Shown piece after piece: positions 1 to 11,015 of a DNA stretch of 64,000 nt; position 1 is the stretch's first letter; each line of letters starts with the position of its first letter. Origin of the DNA: Zhengitettix transpicula (taxonomy: Eukaryota; Arthropoda; Insecta; Orthoptera; Tetrigidae). The DNA lies in contig CM073595.1 of assembly GCA_037074705.1 (NCBI GenBank), positions 26,937,501 through 27,001,500 of the forward strand, written 5' to 3'. The notes below the pieces were generated by a model. It was not told the DNA's origin. It searched no databases and worked only from the letters and a program-made list of their open reading frames with translations. A program made the position numbers and the translations under genes.

Positions 1-1250
1 CAGCACACGTCAACGAAGAACATCTACATCGGTTTTCGGTTTTTATCAAAATTACGTGGTAGCAACAAGATGAAGATCAAGATGCGCTTCCACTATGGAT
101 ATTAATTGTTCTTAGACGTGGAGTAAAACGACCAGTTGGGTACCTACGACGCAAAATGCTCACACGTCTGTTAGCTGCGGCTTTAAATGTTCGGCAAAGC
201 TGCTTTCTAGCAGTTCACTCGTTCGTTATTAAGAAGAGCACGTTTTTATGGACGTTATAAGAGTAATTTAGTTACATGGTTCGAAAGAATCTGTTTAAAT
301 TGAAACTACGGGAGTACTGTGTTGAAGCAGAAGCAGTGGGGCAACGCCAGCGTATATGGCAGTATCAGACAGCAGACTGTCAAAATCGTCCACTCCAATA
401 TCAGATAAAAAATTTAGACGTAAAATGTCACACAGAAATTTATAAACATATGCCATACAAATTATCTAGCACGAAATAGCCCCGTGGATAATAAATATTA
501 GCTATCTAAAGATTATTGTTATAAAATCAAATTTAAAATAAATCAAATAATAAATTTCTTGATTTAGCATAAATACCCTGAATAAAAAATTGTAAATACC
601 TATGTCTAAAGATATCAGTATTTATAGAAACAAGTGAAAAGTTGTAAAATTTTTGAAGTCAGTAACTATTTTAAACAAATTTGGTATACAAGTAAATATA
701 TATGGAGTTATGACGAATAATTTTTAACATTACGTAGACTTAATGCCAATAAATAATTGAAAAGCTAACAATATCGGCGGAAAGAGTATCCATAGCCATA
801 AAACTATAAAATATTAGAAATTGTAGGTAATTAAGAGTAATTGGAATGATTACTTTCGGGAGGTTCATATTTCAGAGAAATCTATTTTTATTAAGTAAAA
901 TGTGCCGTCTCACTAAAAGAATGGAAATAAAATCAGAATCGTAACGTATTGAAATTTACAACGTTTGTCTGATTATCATAATTTCTTCCTACGTCATTTA
1001 GTACGACTATACGTAAATGTAACAACTTTTTCGTATGTCCAGATTCTTAAAATCTGTACTGGGACTCACAGCATGATAAAAGACATATATAAAATAGTAC
1101 CGATGAATCTGGGATGTTCAGTCGATGATAAGGGCTATTGAGAAAAAAAGATAGAAGTAGCTATAGTACGCGTCGACAGCGTAGGCGGGTAGCGCAGTTA
1201 AGGAGGGAAGGCAGTGTGGAATAAAGACATCCACCACAACTATCTAACGC
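1..1250. other. AT-rich DNA, no gene recognised
   Basis: No reading frame here resembles a known family and no repeat shared with the rest of the window was recognised. The short open frame at 276-479 has no recognisable domain. Confidence 0.4.
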
Positions 1251-1251
1251 G

Positions 1252-1672
1252 ATTTTTTTAGGAGAACATGAGGGTAATCCACATGTTGGCAACTCCCCTT
1301 TAATATCATATGAAGGGATTTGAAAGGGGGGATGCGGAAGGGTAGAGGAAGGTAGCCAAGGGTTTCCTAGGGCCCTCGGGCTATATTTTAAGGATCCTAC
1401 CCGGCATTCACATAAAAGTAATGCAGGACAAACCCTAGAAAACCTGCATCAAGTTGGTCGTTCATTGGGTACTTGTCCCACACCCTTCCGATGGCGGGAG
1501 AGGGGTTTGCTGTAGGGACGCAGCATTCCCTTCACCGTGCCTTGACCAGTTTAGGAGGCAGCGGGCCGACTGTTCCAACTGGAACAGAGAAAAACTCTTA
1601 CGGTATGCCCAAGATCTGTGACGCCGGAACATACAACTCTCAAAACAGGCCGAGGTTCCTCGGTCTGTGGAG
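1252..1672 (-). repeat. Unclassified ~420-bp poly(A)-tailed retroposon, copy 1
   Basis: This is one of five or more copies of the same repeat in the window. A run of T (1252-1259) lies at the low-coordinate end of this copy, and poly-T or poly-A sits at the equivalent end of the other copies. The element therefore reads on the minus strand and ends in poly(A), as non-LTR retroposons do. The 5' end carries a degenerate form of the GCCGAGG-CA-CCTCGGC palindrome seen cleanly near 5333. No A/B-box promoter was recognised, so it may be a SINE of unknown origin or the 3' part of a LINE. Confidence 0.6.
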
Positions 1673-1676
1673 AGGA

Positions 1677-1817
1677 GTTTTTTTGGGGGCGTAACAGGCT
1701 ACATGAGGGTAATCCACACTCCCCTTTAATAGCATACGAAGGGATTTGAAAGGGGGGATGCGGAAGGGTAGAGGAAAAGGTAGCCAAGGGTTAACAAGGA
1801 CCCCCGGGCTATAGTAA
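1677..1817 (-). repeat. Same retroposon family, 5'-truncated tandem copy
   Basis: Only the 3' ~140 bp of the family is present: a poly-T run, then ggctacatgagggtaatcc and the ggggggatgcggaagggtag block. It abuts the full-length copy directly, which suggests insertion next to or into an existing copy. Confidence 0.6.
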
Positions 1818-2736
1818 TGTCAATTGGTAAGTAAATAAGAGTAAATATACGTCATATACATACAGTAATTTAATTTTTAAAGAATAATTATTTAATTAAA
1901 TAAATTCGTGGGTTTTTATAACCTAAATTTTTTGGGATAATATAATCACATTTACAGATTTCCAAGTATCTGGTTTCAATATTCTTCGTACCTCATACTT
2001 GATATAATAATTATTTTTTCGTGTATAATTACCCTACCATTATATTTTGTGTATTTCATTTTCTTCTTTCTTTCCTCCAGGCAATGTTGACTTCCAGACT
2101 TTCCAGGATGTTTCCTTTCTGTGTAAGTCATACGTTATTAAGAGTAACTCAAAACAGTAGTTAGTCGTAGTTTATGTAACGACGAGTACTTAAGAGAAGC
2201 TGAAAGCAGTATTTAAGAACTGTAAACTGGATCAGTTGAGCTGTAAATAAACACGAGTTGAGCGAATAGGAGTTTGAGAACAACCCACCCATAATTGCCA
2301 TCGGTTCTACCTGCCGCCCAAATTCCTATAACAACACGTCGAACTTCAGCCAAGTTCTCGCCAGGTCAGTGAGAGATATTGTCACAGGGAAATTCGCTTC
2401 TCATCAGAACAATGTGCAATCCTGCACTGTCTCCGTATATAAGTATATATTATTCAGTAACGTATTTACGGCGCGGATTCTATAAAAATTTATTATACAA
2501 TTTCATTATATTATTGATTATTCCGCGTATTTATGGAAAATATTAGAGAAGAAAGTACAAGTAACCATTCCGACGTGTGACTCGGCGAAATCAGAAAACT
2601 TGGTGAGTCCAAATTCATGACAACGGATATTCAGAATATGCAGTTAATTATGTGTCTGAAAAAAGTCACTATGACATACTAATGATTTAAAGAGTATTTA
2701 TTGTTTATTGGGCCTTGGCAGTGTCGGATCTAAAAT
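1818..2736. other. Unassigned DNA; possible LTR debris near 2230
   Basis: No gene is recognised. Around 2245 an AATAAA-type signal is followed by GC-richer sequence with an open frame on the plus strand (about 2278-2460), which could be the remains of an LTR and leader or of an exon. Nothing in it can be assigned to a family. Confidence 0.3.
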
Positions 2737-4063
2737 ATTTCATTTTTTTTACTTTTTTTACTTACAATTTACTGTCACATTAACCTTTTGATCATTAGTG
2801 ACTTACATCTGTTAAGTTCTACATTTGCACATTTAAATTACTTTATACAACTCAGTTTTCATTGTAAAGTCTATGAGGTTGTTTATTGCTTCTGATGAGT
2901 TGCAAATCTCCATCATTGAATGGGCGGCTATGGTTGATCTTCTTATCTCGCTATATTTGGGGCAGTCAAAGAGGACATGAGGAATTGTTGTGGGCTCCTT
3001 GCATGAGCTGCATACCGGCTGCGGAGATCTGGAAATCAAGAATGAGTGAGTGAAACTGGAGTGCAATGTTCTTATTCTGGCTACAACAACCTGTTGCCTT
3101 CGAGATAGTTCTGTAGGGTGCGATATTTCTCTGATGCTGCTGACATTTCTGAGGATGACTCCGCATTCCTCTGGTTTCACAGGTCTACTCCACTTTTCCT
3201 CCAGTTCCTTGTAGAGCCCTACTCTGCAGACCCTGCTGGTGCAGATTGGCAGGTTGCTGGATCTTCCTTGATGATCAGCTTCCATCTTCGCTAGATCTGC
3301 CCTGTCCTTATGCGCCGGTAGCCAGGCTATAGTGATCCGGTTTCTTGTATTTTCAATATATTCTCTCTAATTCGATTTATGCAACCATTTCTGTGCACTG
3401 TACTGGTTATTCTGCGTATTGCGTCCTTGTAGTCTGTTAAGATGATATTGTTGGTCTCCGGTGTTTCCAGACACAGTTCCGTGGCCATGAAGATGGCGTA
3501 TAATTCTGCTGAAATTATCGATGCATTATGGTTTACAGCGATAGATTTTTCTTTGCCTGTCGTAACTATTGCGCACCCAACTCCATTTGAATTTTTGGAC
3601 CCATCGGTACAAATGACTCTGGGAGAATTATATCTTTGTAGCAACTGATAGACTTCAGTGTTCCAGTTAGTGTTGTGTGCGTTGTTTACTTTAAGTTTAT
3701 GTAGCGATATATCGATTGTCAGTTCGTTATGCTTGCCGTGGTGTTGTGGTCTATCTCTGGAAGAGTCATTCCTTCCTTTCGTAATATATCCTTTAGTGTA
3801 GTGTAGTACGAGGTTACGTTTCTAGGTGGTTCTTTCTCTGCATATCGAGGAGTGATGGTTTGTTCACGTATTATTGGGTTCGATGCCTCTCTTGCCTTGA
3901 TCGCGTATCTAATTTCAATTGTTTTCCTTCTGCGTCTAAGCGGGATTTCGTTTGCCTCAAGTGTGAGTCTCGATATTGGGGTGGTTTTGTAACATCCGGT
4001 TATCACTCTCATTGCCTCGTTTTGGACGTTTAGTCTTCTTAGCATCCTTTTCTGTGCTGTCAT
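2737..4063 (-). mobile_element. 5'-truncated non-LTR retrotransposon (Jockey/R1-like), RT tail + RNase H
   Basis: Read on the minus strand from 4063, three frame-shifted open segments follow the order of a non-LTR ORF2 C-terminus. 4063-3719 (114 aa) is the post-RT thumb-like region, beginning TAQKRMLRRLNVQNEAMRVI. 3644-3327 is RNase H, with the acidic residues of ICTDGSK, SAELYAI and LTDYKDAI. About 3340-2833 has the AWLPAHKD motif, the RIRTLHSSFTHSFLISR segment and a C-x2-C-x9-HVLFDC zinc-knuckle-like motif. A T-rich stretch at 2738-2760 fits the 3' poly(A) end. The 5' end is truncated and at least one frameshift separates the ORFs, so it is inactive. Several clades carry RNase H, so clade assignment is tentative. 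Confidence 0.8.
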
Positions 4064-4170
4064 ATATTTTATTTATATGTGTAAATAAACCAATTCGTTA
4101 TAATATTGTTGAAAAGACAATTTTATTATTAAATCAGGAGCTTTCGACCAAGAACTGCAATTATCAACTG
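4064..4170. repeat. Short repeat fragment also seen near 5706 and 58283
   Basis: The segment tgtaaataaaccaattcgtt...aaatcaggagctttcg recurs partly inverted at 5706-5785 and shares 'gaaagctcctgat' with 58325-58340. It resembles the ends of Penelope-like elements elsewhere in this window, but no coding part is attached. Confidence 0.35.
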
Positions 4171-4440
4171 TAATAAAAGTAATAAATAATTACAATATCA
4201 TCCTTTATGATACATTTTACCTGTGTGTGTTATTATCCATTACTCAATTACATCGTAAAGTTTATCTTTTATAGCCGTCAAAAAGGCTGGTATATTTTAT
4301 GTACACCAATCTGTTTTGAAAATCAACTGACGTGGGACTCTTGTATGTTTCTGGCTTCCAAAATGGTGTGTTTAAATATTTTAAAACTTTGCGATATAAC
4401 TCACAAATGGATAATAACAGTCTCAGGTACGTCTGGGTGG
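4171..4440. other. Unassigned AT-rich DNA
   Basis: No gene or repeat is recognised. The open frame at 4207-4464 has no family features. Confidence 0.3.
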
Positions 4441-4442
4441 GA

Positions 4443-5175
4443 CTTTTTTTTAAAAAAAAATTGATTATACTCGCGTCAACATAAAAGTCATTGGTGACTT
4501 GCCATACCTACTACATGAAATTATTACATTTAATTCATATTAACTATATATTTTATTCTTATTCTCAGATTCATTAGCAGGTTATTTATTGCCGCTACTG
4601 AGGTACATATCTCCCTTCTCGTGTATTTCTTAATTGTGGCTCTTCTAGTCCTGTCGTACTTTTGGCAGTCGTAGAGGATGTGCTGGATCGTCAGGGCAGC
4701 CTCGCATACGTGGAGGATGTGCTGTGATCTAGAGAATAGATAGGAGAGTGTGAGATTAGAATGAAGAGATTTTAACCTAGCAACAGCCACCTTCTGTCCC
4801 CGTGACAGATTGCTAGCGTAGGATATTTCCTTGAAGTTGTCTACTTCCTTGTGAAAAATCCCTTCATTCCTTCCTCGACTACACCTGCTCCATTTTTCCT
4901 CCAGTATACTGTCATAGGCTCGTCCCCTTCATTGTTAGTGTCTATTGGACTGTTGTTTTTATTATTTTGTTGGGATTCCTCTATCTTTGCACTTTTATCC
5001 ACCCTTTCGTTTCCCTCTATTCCTCTGTGTGCCGGTATCCGTCCTATCATACCTTATTATTGCTATTTAGAATAGCTATAAGATTTTCTCTGATTTTATT
5101 AACGGTACAATTCCATATATTTTGGTCGGTTATGGTATATATTGCAGCCAGAGAGTCTGTTAGGATTAAATTATT
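4443..5175 (-). mobile_element. 5'-truncated non-LTR retrotransposon, RNase H C-terminus
   Basis: The minus strand encodes, from about 5170 downwards, a LILTDSLAAI motif with a following NKIREN segment, then GRIPAHRGIEGNERVDKSAK (RNase H C-terminal His motif), then AVARLKSLHSNLTLSYLFSR and a Cys/His segment ending IQHILYDCQKYD. This is the standard order for RNase H-bearing LINEs. A T/A run at 4445-4460 marks the poly(A) end. A second copy with the same 3' end lies at 28606-29375. Frame breaks and 5' truncation make it inactive. Confidence 0.8.
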
Positions 5176-5313
5176 TTACTTGTTTTTATTAAAATTGATG
5201 GTAATTGCTGATACTGAAAAAAAAAACTTCGAGGTTCCCTCACAGGTGAACCTTTTTGGAGAGACGGAGAGGTCTACCTTTGGGAATATCTTCTACTCTC
5301 TATGGTATTGAAC

Positions 5314-5700
5314 TACTAAGGTTCCCACAAGCCGAGGCACCTCGGCCTGTTTTGAGAGGTGTATGCTCCGGGGTCACAGACCTTGGTTCTCTTCCCATTG
5401 CAACAGTCGGACAACTGTCTCCTAAACTGGTCGAGGCTCGGAGAAGGGAATGCTGCGCCCCGGAAGGGCGTGGGACAAGTCCTCTTACTTGATGCAGGTT
5501 TTCTAGGTTTGTCCTGCATTCATTTCAGGCGTATGCCGTGTAGGATCCTTCAACTATAGCTCGGGGGCCCTAGTTAACCCTTGGCTACCTTTTTTCTACC
5601 CTTCCGCATCCCGCCTTTCAGATCCCTTCCTATGCTATTAAAGGGGAGTTGACACAATGTGGATTACCCTCATGTAGCCTGTTTCTCTAAAAAAAATTAA
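5314..5700 (+). repeat. Unclassified ~420-bp poly(A)-tailed retroposon, copy 2
   Basis: Full-length copy in the sense orientation. It starts with ggttcccacaagccgaggc, whose GCCGAGG-CA-CCTCGGC part is a perfect palindrome. It runs through the block with the gtgggacaagt and ctgatgcaggtt-type segments and ends at 'ccctcatgtagcctgtttc' followed by an A-rich tail. It sits next to the non-LTR fragment at 4443-5175. Confidence 0.65.
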
Positions 5701-7405
5701 AAATTAATAAATGGCTGATATTGTTAAAAATTCCTTTTCAACAAGGTTATAAGGAATTGGTATATTTACACATGCAGTTTTTAGAATAATGCAAAATAGT
5801 TCTTATATTTTCACATTAGATAAGCAGTTTGTGTTCTCCAGTGCGTACTGCAGTTTCATTTTCTTCCAGCAGACTATTGAATAATAGCTGAAAAATACCC
5901 GCGAAAGAATCAAACTTTCACTTTGCTGAGCTTTAAGAATTTAACCATAATTATAGAAAGTTATTTTCCCTTCTTCGTAAAAAAAAAAACATTTCAAGAC
6001 AATATCTGTAGTCGATTCTGTTTTTCTGCACACAACTGACATTTTTTTTTAAAAAAAATCGATATTTGCATTTGGAGCAACCGTAAAAGTTAATTATTTC
6101 CATACATGTTTGCAGTAGCAACTATGTGTTGGACGAACAGGAGAATATTATATACATATGAAAGCCCCGGAATCCACGAGTAAATTGTCCAATTGTAACG
6201 AATAATTATTTTTTGTTTGTTTCTCTCGTCATCATTTGCCTCAGTGAATCGAAAGAAAATATTCAAAACATATTGAACAAAGGAGAGACATTCTCAAACG
6301 ATAATGTTCATTATTTCACGTACACTTGTATGGAAATTGATATTTTTTCCATAACAAATTGCCAACAATACACGACATTATATTTCCAAACGGTGTAAAA
6401 TAAAGAAGAATATGGCGACTAATATTGTTTTATAGAAAAAATATATTATATAACATATATAAAATATATTATATAACATAAAATGTATTATAACGGCCGT
6501 AAATTACATGATCATGTAACTCGTTTTTTTTGCTGTCTCTGTTTATAAAACGCATAAAATTAGTGTTCTCATATAATTTTTTTAATATAACTATTTTTCT
6601 AAAAACAAATTAGAACAATTACACACAATCTTTTGTATTTTTAGTCAAGGTAACTTTCATTGCTATCTATAGCCGTGTAAATGTAAAAATGTATTTAAGA
6701 AAAATGGATAATATATTTACAAGTCTTGTTTTGCGTTTTTTGTTTCCAAGTGACAGCGTGTCGTTATATGGGTTAAAAATTTATAAAATAAACAATCGAA
6801 AGGAAATATTGACCTAAAATTTTAAAACTAAAGATCATAATACTCAATAACATTTTAATGAGGAATAATGTGTGCAGTAGGTCACGACGCAATCCACCTT
6901 AGAAGTGGAGTGGAGTCTGTGACGCAAAGTGTTGACTGTCAGCTGCGCGCTAGAATACTAGAGTGATATAACTTTAATTATTATAGTATCAGCATTGTTT
7001 TGTTCAGCATATAGAGTGAGGGGGCTTCATATGGATATATAAAAAACTTGTGAAGGAAAAAAGTTTAAATTCTTTCGTTAAATTCAGTCCGTTTCAGTTT
7101 TCAAGACGGCAGTTAGTAAGTGATATTTATAATTCGCAATTAGTTAAGATAATAATCGGTGAAATAAGAGACTTTGAGTAAATTAGCTACGGAAAAGAGG
7201 ATGAACTAGGGATGGTAGATGTTTCGTCACAGGAGAAAATTGAAAGATTATTTTGAAAATATAGAATTAGTTACCGCAGTGAGAAAGATGAAGGTGTCCA
7301 GACCACCAGGTAAAAAACAGGAAAGCATTTTGAGAATCCGGAAATACGCAACGGAAAGAAGACGACATTAAACATCGTGCACAAAGTAACAAGTAATAAA
7401 TGTAT
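5701..7405. other. AT-rich DNA without recognised genes
   Basis: No gene is recognised. 5706-5785 matches 4070-4135 in inverted orientation. A simple direct duplication of 'aatatattatataacatataaa' type occurs at 6440-6482. The open frame at 6213-6398 shows no domain. Confidence 0.35.
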
Positions 7406-7416
7406 TTGTAATATAA

Positions 7417-8040
7417 TGTAATACTCAAATTTACATTATTTAACTTAAATGGTTGGCCAGACGTAGATGCGCCAAAATGTATTACTCAGAATTAAATGAA
7501 TTAAGTGTTTGGCCACACGTTGATGAGCAAAACAAATAAATTAAAATAAATAAACAATTAATTCGCCTCTCGTTGGCACGCCAGAATGTAACATTTAGAA
7601 GAAATTAAGTAAATTAATGGATGAATTTCTTTTATTAAAATTTAAAATGAAAGGATGTTAAATAATTTACCAAACAGTAAACAATTAATTTATAACAAAT
7701 TTTCTTGTTGTGATTGATTTACATTCGTGCCTTACTATTTCACAAACTTATGTACTCTCATCTCAGGGTCGTTTATTGGGCCTTTTAAATAAAGAACATA
7801 CCTCTTCTTACATTCAAATTTACAATCAAAATTTACAACATTAGAAATAAACAACAAAATGAACGTGAATCCGAAATCTGACGATTTGATCCTTATTTAA
7901 CGTTTACAATAAAATTTATAAAATTTCTCTCTCTACTTACAGTTTTCTTTACTGGTACCAGGCATTCGTTTGGGCTACTTGACACACTATACACTATTCA
8001 CATAAAACAGGCCATAATTTCACAGATTTTAATTTCAATA
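7417..8040 (-). mobile_element. Partial LTR of the TGTAATA...TTACA family (copy A)
   Basis: This segment is nearly collinear with 43200-43745. It keeps three tandem tail modules (7451-7484, 7509-7535, 7564-7592), an AATAAA-bearing segment (minus-strand sense: cccaataaacgaccctgag) and the CTGGTACCAG palindrome with splice donor GTAAGT (complement of 7935-7940). Both termini are missing. A Penelope-type terminus begins immediately at 8041. Confidence 0.7.
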
Positions 8041-8139
8041 AATAGTTCTCGGAATTCACACGGGTTTTGCATATTTATATTCACACGCAACGTTTCGACG
8101 ACTGAAAGCACTGTCGTCATCTTCTAGGCGAAGTGCCGG
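8041..8139 (-). mobile_element. Penelope-like element 3' terminal segment
   Basis: On the minus strand this reads cctagaagatgacgacagtg, a hairpin (GACGAC...GTCGTC) and cgaaacgttgcg, then gcaaaacccg and ccgagaac. The same sequence forms both arms of the palindrome at 12394-12552. It is the downstream end of the Penelope-like coding remnant at 8586-8870, separated from it by a retroposon insertion. Confidence 0.6.
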
Positions 8140-8422
8140 AACCTTTTTTTTTGGGGGGGGGGTAATAGGCTACATGAGGGTAATCCACGTTGTGGCAACT
8201 CCCCTTTAATAGCATAGGAAGGGACTTGAAAAAGGGGATGCGGTAAGGTAGAAGAAGGCAGCCAAGGGTTAACTAGGGCCCCCGGGCTATGGTTTAAGTA
8301 TCCTACCCGGCAATTCGCCTAAAAGTGATGCAGGTAAAAACCCTAGAAAACCTGCATCAGGTAGGTCGGGCATTTGGTACTTGTCCCACGCCCTTCCGGT
8401 AGCGGGAGAGGAGTTTGCTGTG
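8140..8422 (-). repeat. Unclassified poly(A)-tailed retroposon, copy 3 (5'-truncated)
   Basis: T-run (8146-8153) and G-run, then ggctacatgagggtaatccac and the family body, truncated in the gcgggagaggagtttgct block. It lies inside the Penelope-like element, so it inserted later. Confidence 0.6.
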
Positions 8423-8870
8423 CCATTCCACTTCATGTTAAATATCCTCAAGCGGATCATCACACTGTGAGAGCCAAAAACGCTCAGTCAACAGTCCGTC
8501 TCACCCATGTCAGCATCAGTCAAAAGTCCGGCCATTCGCTGAGGTACATTACCCTCAGCAGCCCCCCCCCCCCCCCACAATAGAGCTCCGGACCCCTCGT
8601 CTTAACAATGTTACAGCTGGGTCCCAAGTCTTGCTCAATTGAAACCCGGTGTCCCGGTTTAGCAGGTTGTCTTGTGTCCTAATATGTATGGCCTCTTTGA
8701 TGATGCTGCTCCAGAAACCATTGACACGTTCCAAGATTTAGGTTTCTTTGAACTTTATGTCATGGCCGGTTTCTATGGCATGCTCTGCCACCGCTGACTT
8801 ATTTGGCTGTTTGAGTTTGAGATGCCTTTGATGTTCTGTGCATCACGGTACGCAAACTAAATGGGCTCAA
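8423..8870 (-). mobile_element. Penelope-like element, C-terminal (GIY-YIG-associated) coding remnant
   Basis: Minus-strand translation from about 8860 to 8586 gives segments typical of the Penelope-like C-terminal region: HLKLKQPNKSAVAEHAIETG, an ILERVNGFWSSIIKEAIHIR segment, and NRDTGFQLSKTWDPA. One stop interrupts it (after IKFKET). The catalytic GIY-YIG signature would lie further upstream and is not present. The downstream part (8585-8423) is non-coding and contains a poly-C tract at 8560-8577. Confidence 0.75.
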
Positions 8871-8944
8871 GGCGACTGCTGATATCGTGTGTCTTGTGTT
8901 TACAATCAGTTCTGCTGAGTCGGCGTTCACATCAGTTGTCATTG
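8871..8944 (-). repeat. 74-bp fragment matching the interior of the TIR element at 40 kb
   Basis: The reverse complement of this stretch is nearly identical to 40070-40139; for example, cagcagaactgattgtaaac and acacgatatcagcag occur in both. It directly abuts the Penelope-like remnant. Confidence 0.7.
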
Positions 8945-9345
8945 GGGAGGGGGGGGAAGGGAAATTCCAAAATTAGTGGAGAAAAAGTGAGAACTGGCAG
9001 AGAATATTTACGTATATGGAGTTGATTGTGACGCTACACAGTCCGCGATAGGCGAAAATAAAGAATAAGTTATATGAAAAGTATTCATTAGAATTGTAAT
9101 AGAGACTGCTCCGAGTGATCACGGCTCCAAAAGATTCAAGAAATAAGCGAAGAGGTCGCAAAATTGACTTCCGACGTGTTAGAGTTTGAACTAAATCCTG
9201 ACCAGAAGTATCCGAGTCCAATAATTCCGCTTAGAATCAGAGTATCTTATTCAACAACGCCGGGAATGTATAGTAATTATAATTTTAAACTGGTATAAAC
9301 ACAAGTTTATTTAACAACATAATAAAATCAAATTAACATTAAATA
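8945..9345. other. Unassigned DNA
   Basis: A G-rich run (8945-8960) is followed by sequence without recognised coding capacity. The open frame at 8973-9221 (minus) has no known features. Confidence 0.3.
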
Positions 9346-9453
9346 TTTGTAAAAGTACTTTAGAGAAGGCTTTTCGTAAGCTCAGATGGTAGAGCGTCCG
9401 CCCGGAAAGCGGGAGCTTCCGGGTTCGATTCCTGGTCAGGTACTTTGTAAAAG
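9346..9453 (+). repeat. tRNA-derived insertion (SINE-like) with 10-bp target duplications
   Basis: The core at about 9377-9443 keeps an A box (taagctcagatggtagagcg), an anticodon arm (CCGC-CCGGAAA-GCGG) and a B box (gggttcgattcc), so it has an RNA polymerase III promoter layout. The acceptor stem does not pair, U33 is replaced by C and there is no long variable arm, so it is not a functional tRNA despite a formal GGA anticodon. TTTGTAAAAG occurs on both sides (9346-9355 and 9444-9453), the mark of a retroposition target-site duplication around an 88-bp insert. Confidence 0.6.
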
Positions 9454-10823
9454 AAATAAATCGCTATTTATTATTTCACTATGAAGACCATATTTCGCAA
9501 CAAAAAAAATCCTGTGCACAAATTGAATCAGATACTATGAATGTAAAATAACCGAGGAACTTTAATTTTTTTTCGTTAATGGCCGCTATTTGTCGCCAGT
9601 CCATTTTGAGGTTATGAAATGATTCCCCGTGTCTCCCTTTCAGGATAGACCGTACACAATATTCATCTTCGATCCTTCCCATTACGAGCCTCGCAGCTTA
9701 CCGTGGCGTCTCTTCATTCTACGGTTTCCTCTTACATAACCCACGTTTCGGAGCGTACCTCGCTTTTAATAACTTCATTTTTCGTCTCAGAGCTGTGCAT
9801 ATTACGCTGTTTGGTTATGCATGAGCTCCGTCCCCAGAGATTTATCCCTTCATAAACCGTGGTTGGTATTCTCTGGGGATTGTTTAGGTGTTTTAATCGG
9901 TTTGTAACGTACCTTATACAGTTTTGTGAACGTTTAACAAATTTTTATTCATAATTTTTCCTCAGTTACGCATTTTCTTGTATTTTCCTAAACCAACATA
10001 TAAATTGAAACAAACGCAAACGCATGGAAACGCAAGAAGTTTTAATTTATATGCACGTGGAAAATTTGACATATGCTTGTGATGGAAACGAAGCATCATT
10101 TCTAAATAGCGGATTCCATAAAATTATTTTCTATGAAATTATTAGTGGCTCGACCAGCGAAGTCGCGTATCAACTTTTTGTTGTGCGGTAATTTGTCTTA
10201 ACTTCTCCGGCTCTATTTTCTATCTTCTCGCTGTATTTTTATCTTAAATTATCTTTCTAACATCCCCTGCACTTTGATTGATTCACGTCTTTGACATATT
10301 TCGTCGCCAATACCGTTTGGGTAACTAATTCTGATTTATTTTAGATCTCTTAATTTTTCTACGTAAATATGTGCTTTGGCTTTTAAAAAAATTGAGAGGT
10401 TTTCCGCTACAGTCGGAACCACGAAAATGTAATATCAAGGTCAAGTATCTAACCGCGCCGCTCCTCACCCAGCGTCCAGCAGTATTGTCAAATTGTGCAC
10501 CCTCCCTCACTCTCCGTTAACGGATAGTTGTTTGGCAACGTAGCCAGAAGACTCCGTAACCTTGCTATTACATTTTCGAGGCGCAGACTATAGTAATCTT
10601 TCAAACCAGCTTCTATCCTTTGTCATACATTCTATTCAATATAAGTTAATAAATCTTAAATTAATCTAACAAATTGAAACCAGTCTATAGAATTACATTA
10701 AATAAATTAACATGTTAATCGTGCTATTTCTGGTTAACGGAATATGATAATTATTAATAACACTTTATTTCACCGAGCACAGCATTTTTTATATTATTTA
10801 TATTTTTAATAAAACTATACTTC
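9454..10823. other. Unassigned DNA
   Basis: No gene, RNA or shared repeat is recognised in this stretch. The short open frames at 9479-9682 and 10325-10510 look like chance frames. Confidence 0.3.
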
Positions 10824-11015
10824 TTTTCAAATGGGAGCCGATTTGACCTTGAAGCTCTACCTTGCGCCGTCGAATCAAATTCGTACGACATTGTCACATA
10901 TTCTTGTTCACGAAAATGCAATAAGGGTTGTTGTCATTCATTATTGACCATGTGGCAACGTTTTTCAATTCTCTGCTCTCATTCGCTGACGGCCAGAACG
11001 GCTCCTATTTGAAAA
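10824..11015. mobile_element. ~192-bp MITE-like element with 17-bp inverted ends
   Basis: The left end ttttcaaatgggagccg (10824-10840) and the complement of the right end (10999-11015, cggctcctatttgaaaa) match at all but one base. The interior has no ORF. This is the form of a non-autonomous DNA transposon. No clear target duplication is visible, so the superfamily is open. Confidence 0.5.

Noticed and set aside
1473..1694. Short frame also present at 38794 and, on the other strand, at 5316-5519
   Set aside because: The repeated frame follows from shared repeat ancestry; the copies differ by changes that do not favour a protein and there is no start or stop conservation.
2278..2460. Open frame that could be an exon of a secreted protein
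   Set aside because: It has a biased-looking composition, but there is no recognisable domain, no clear splice borders, and an LTR-like AATAAA region just upstream.
9377..9443. Functional tRNA-Ser (GGA)
   Set aside because: The acceptor stem does not pair, U33 is absent, there is no long variable arm, and the whole unit is bounded by target duplications.
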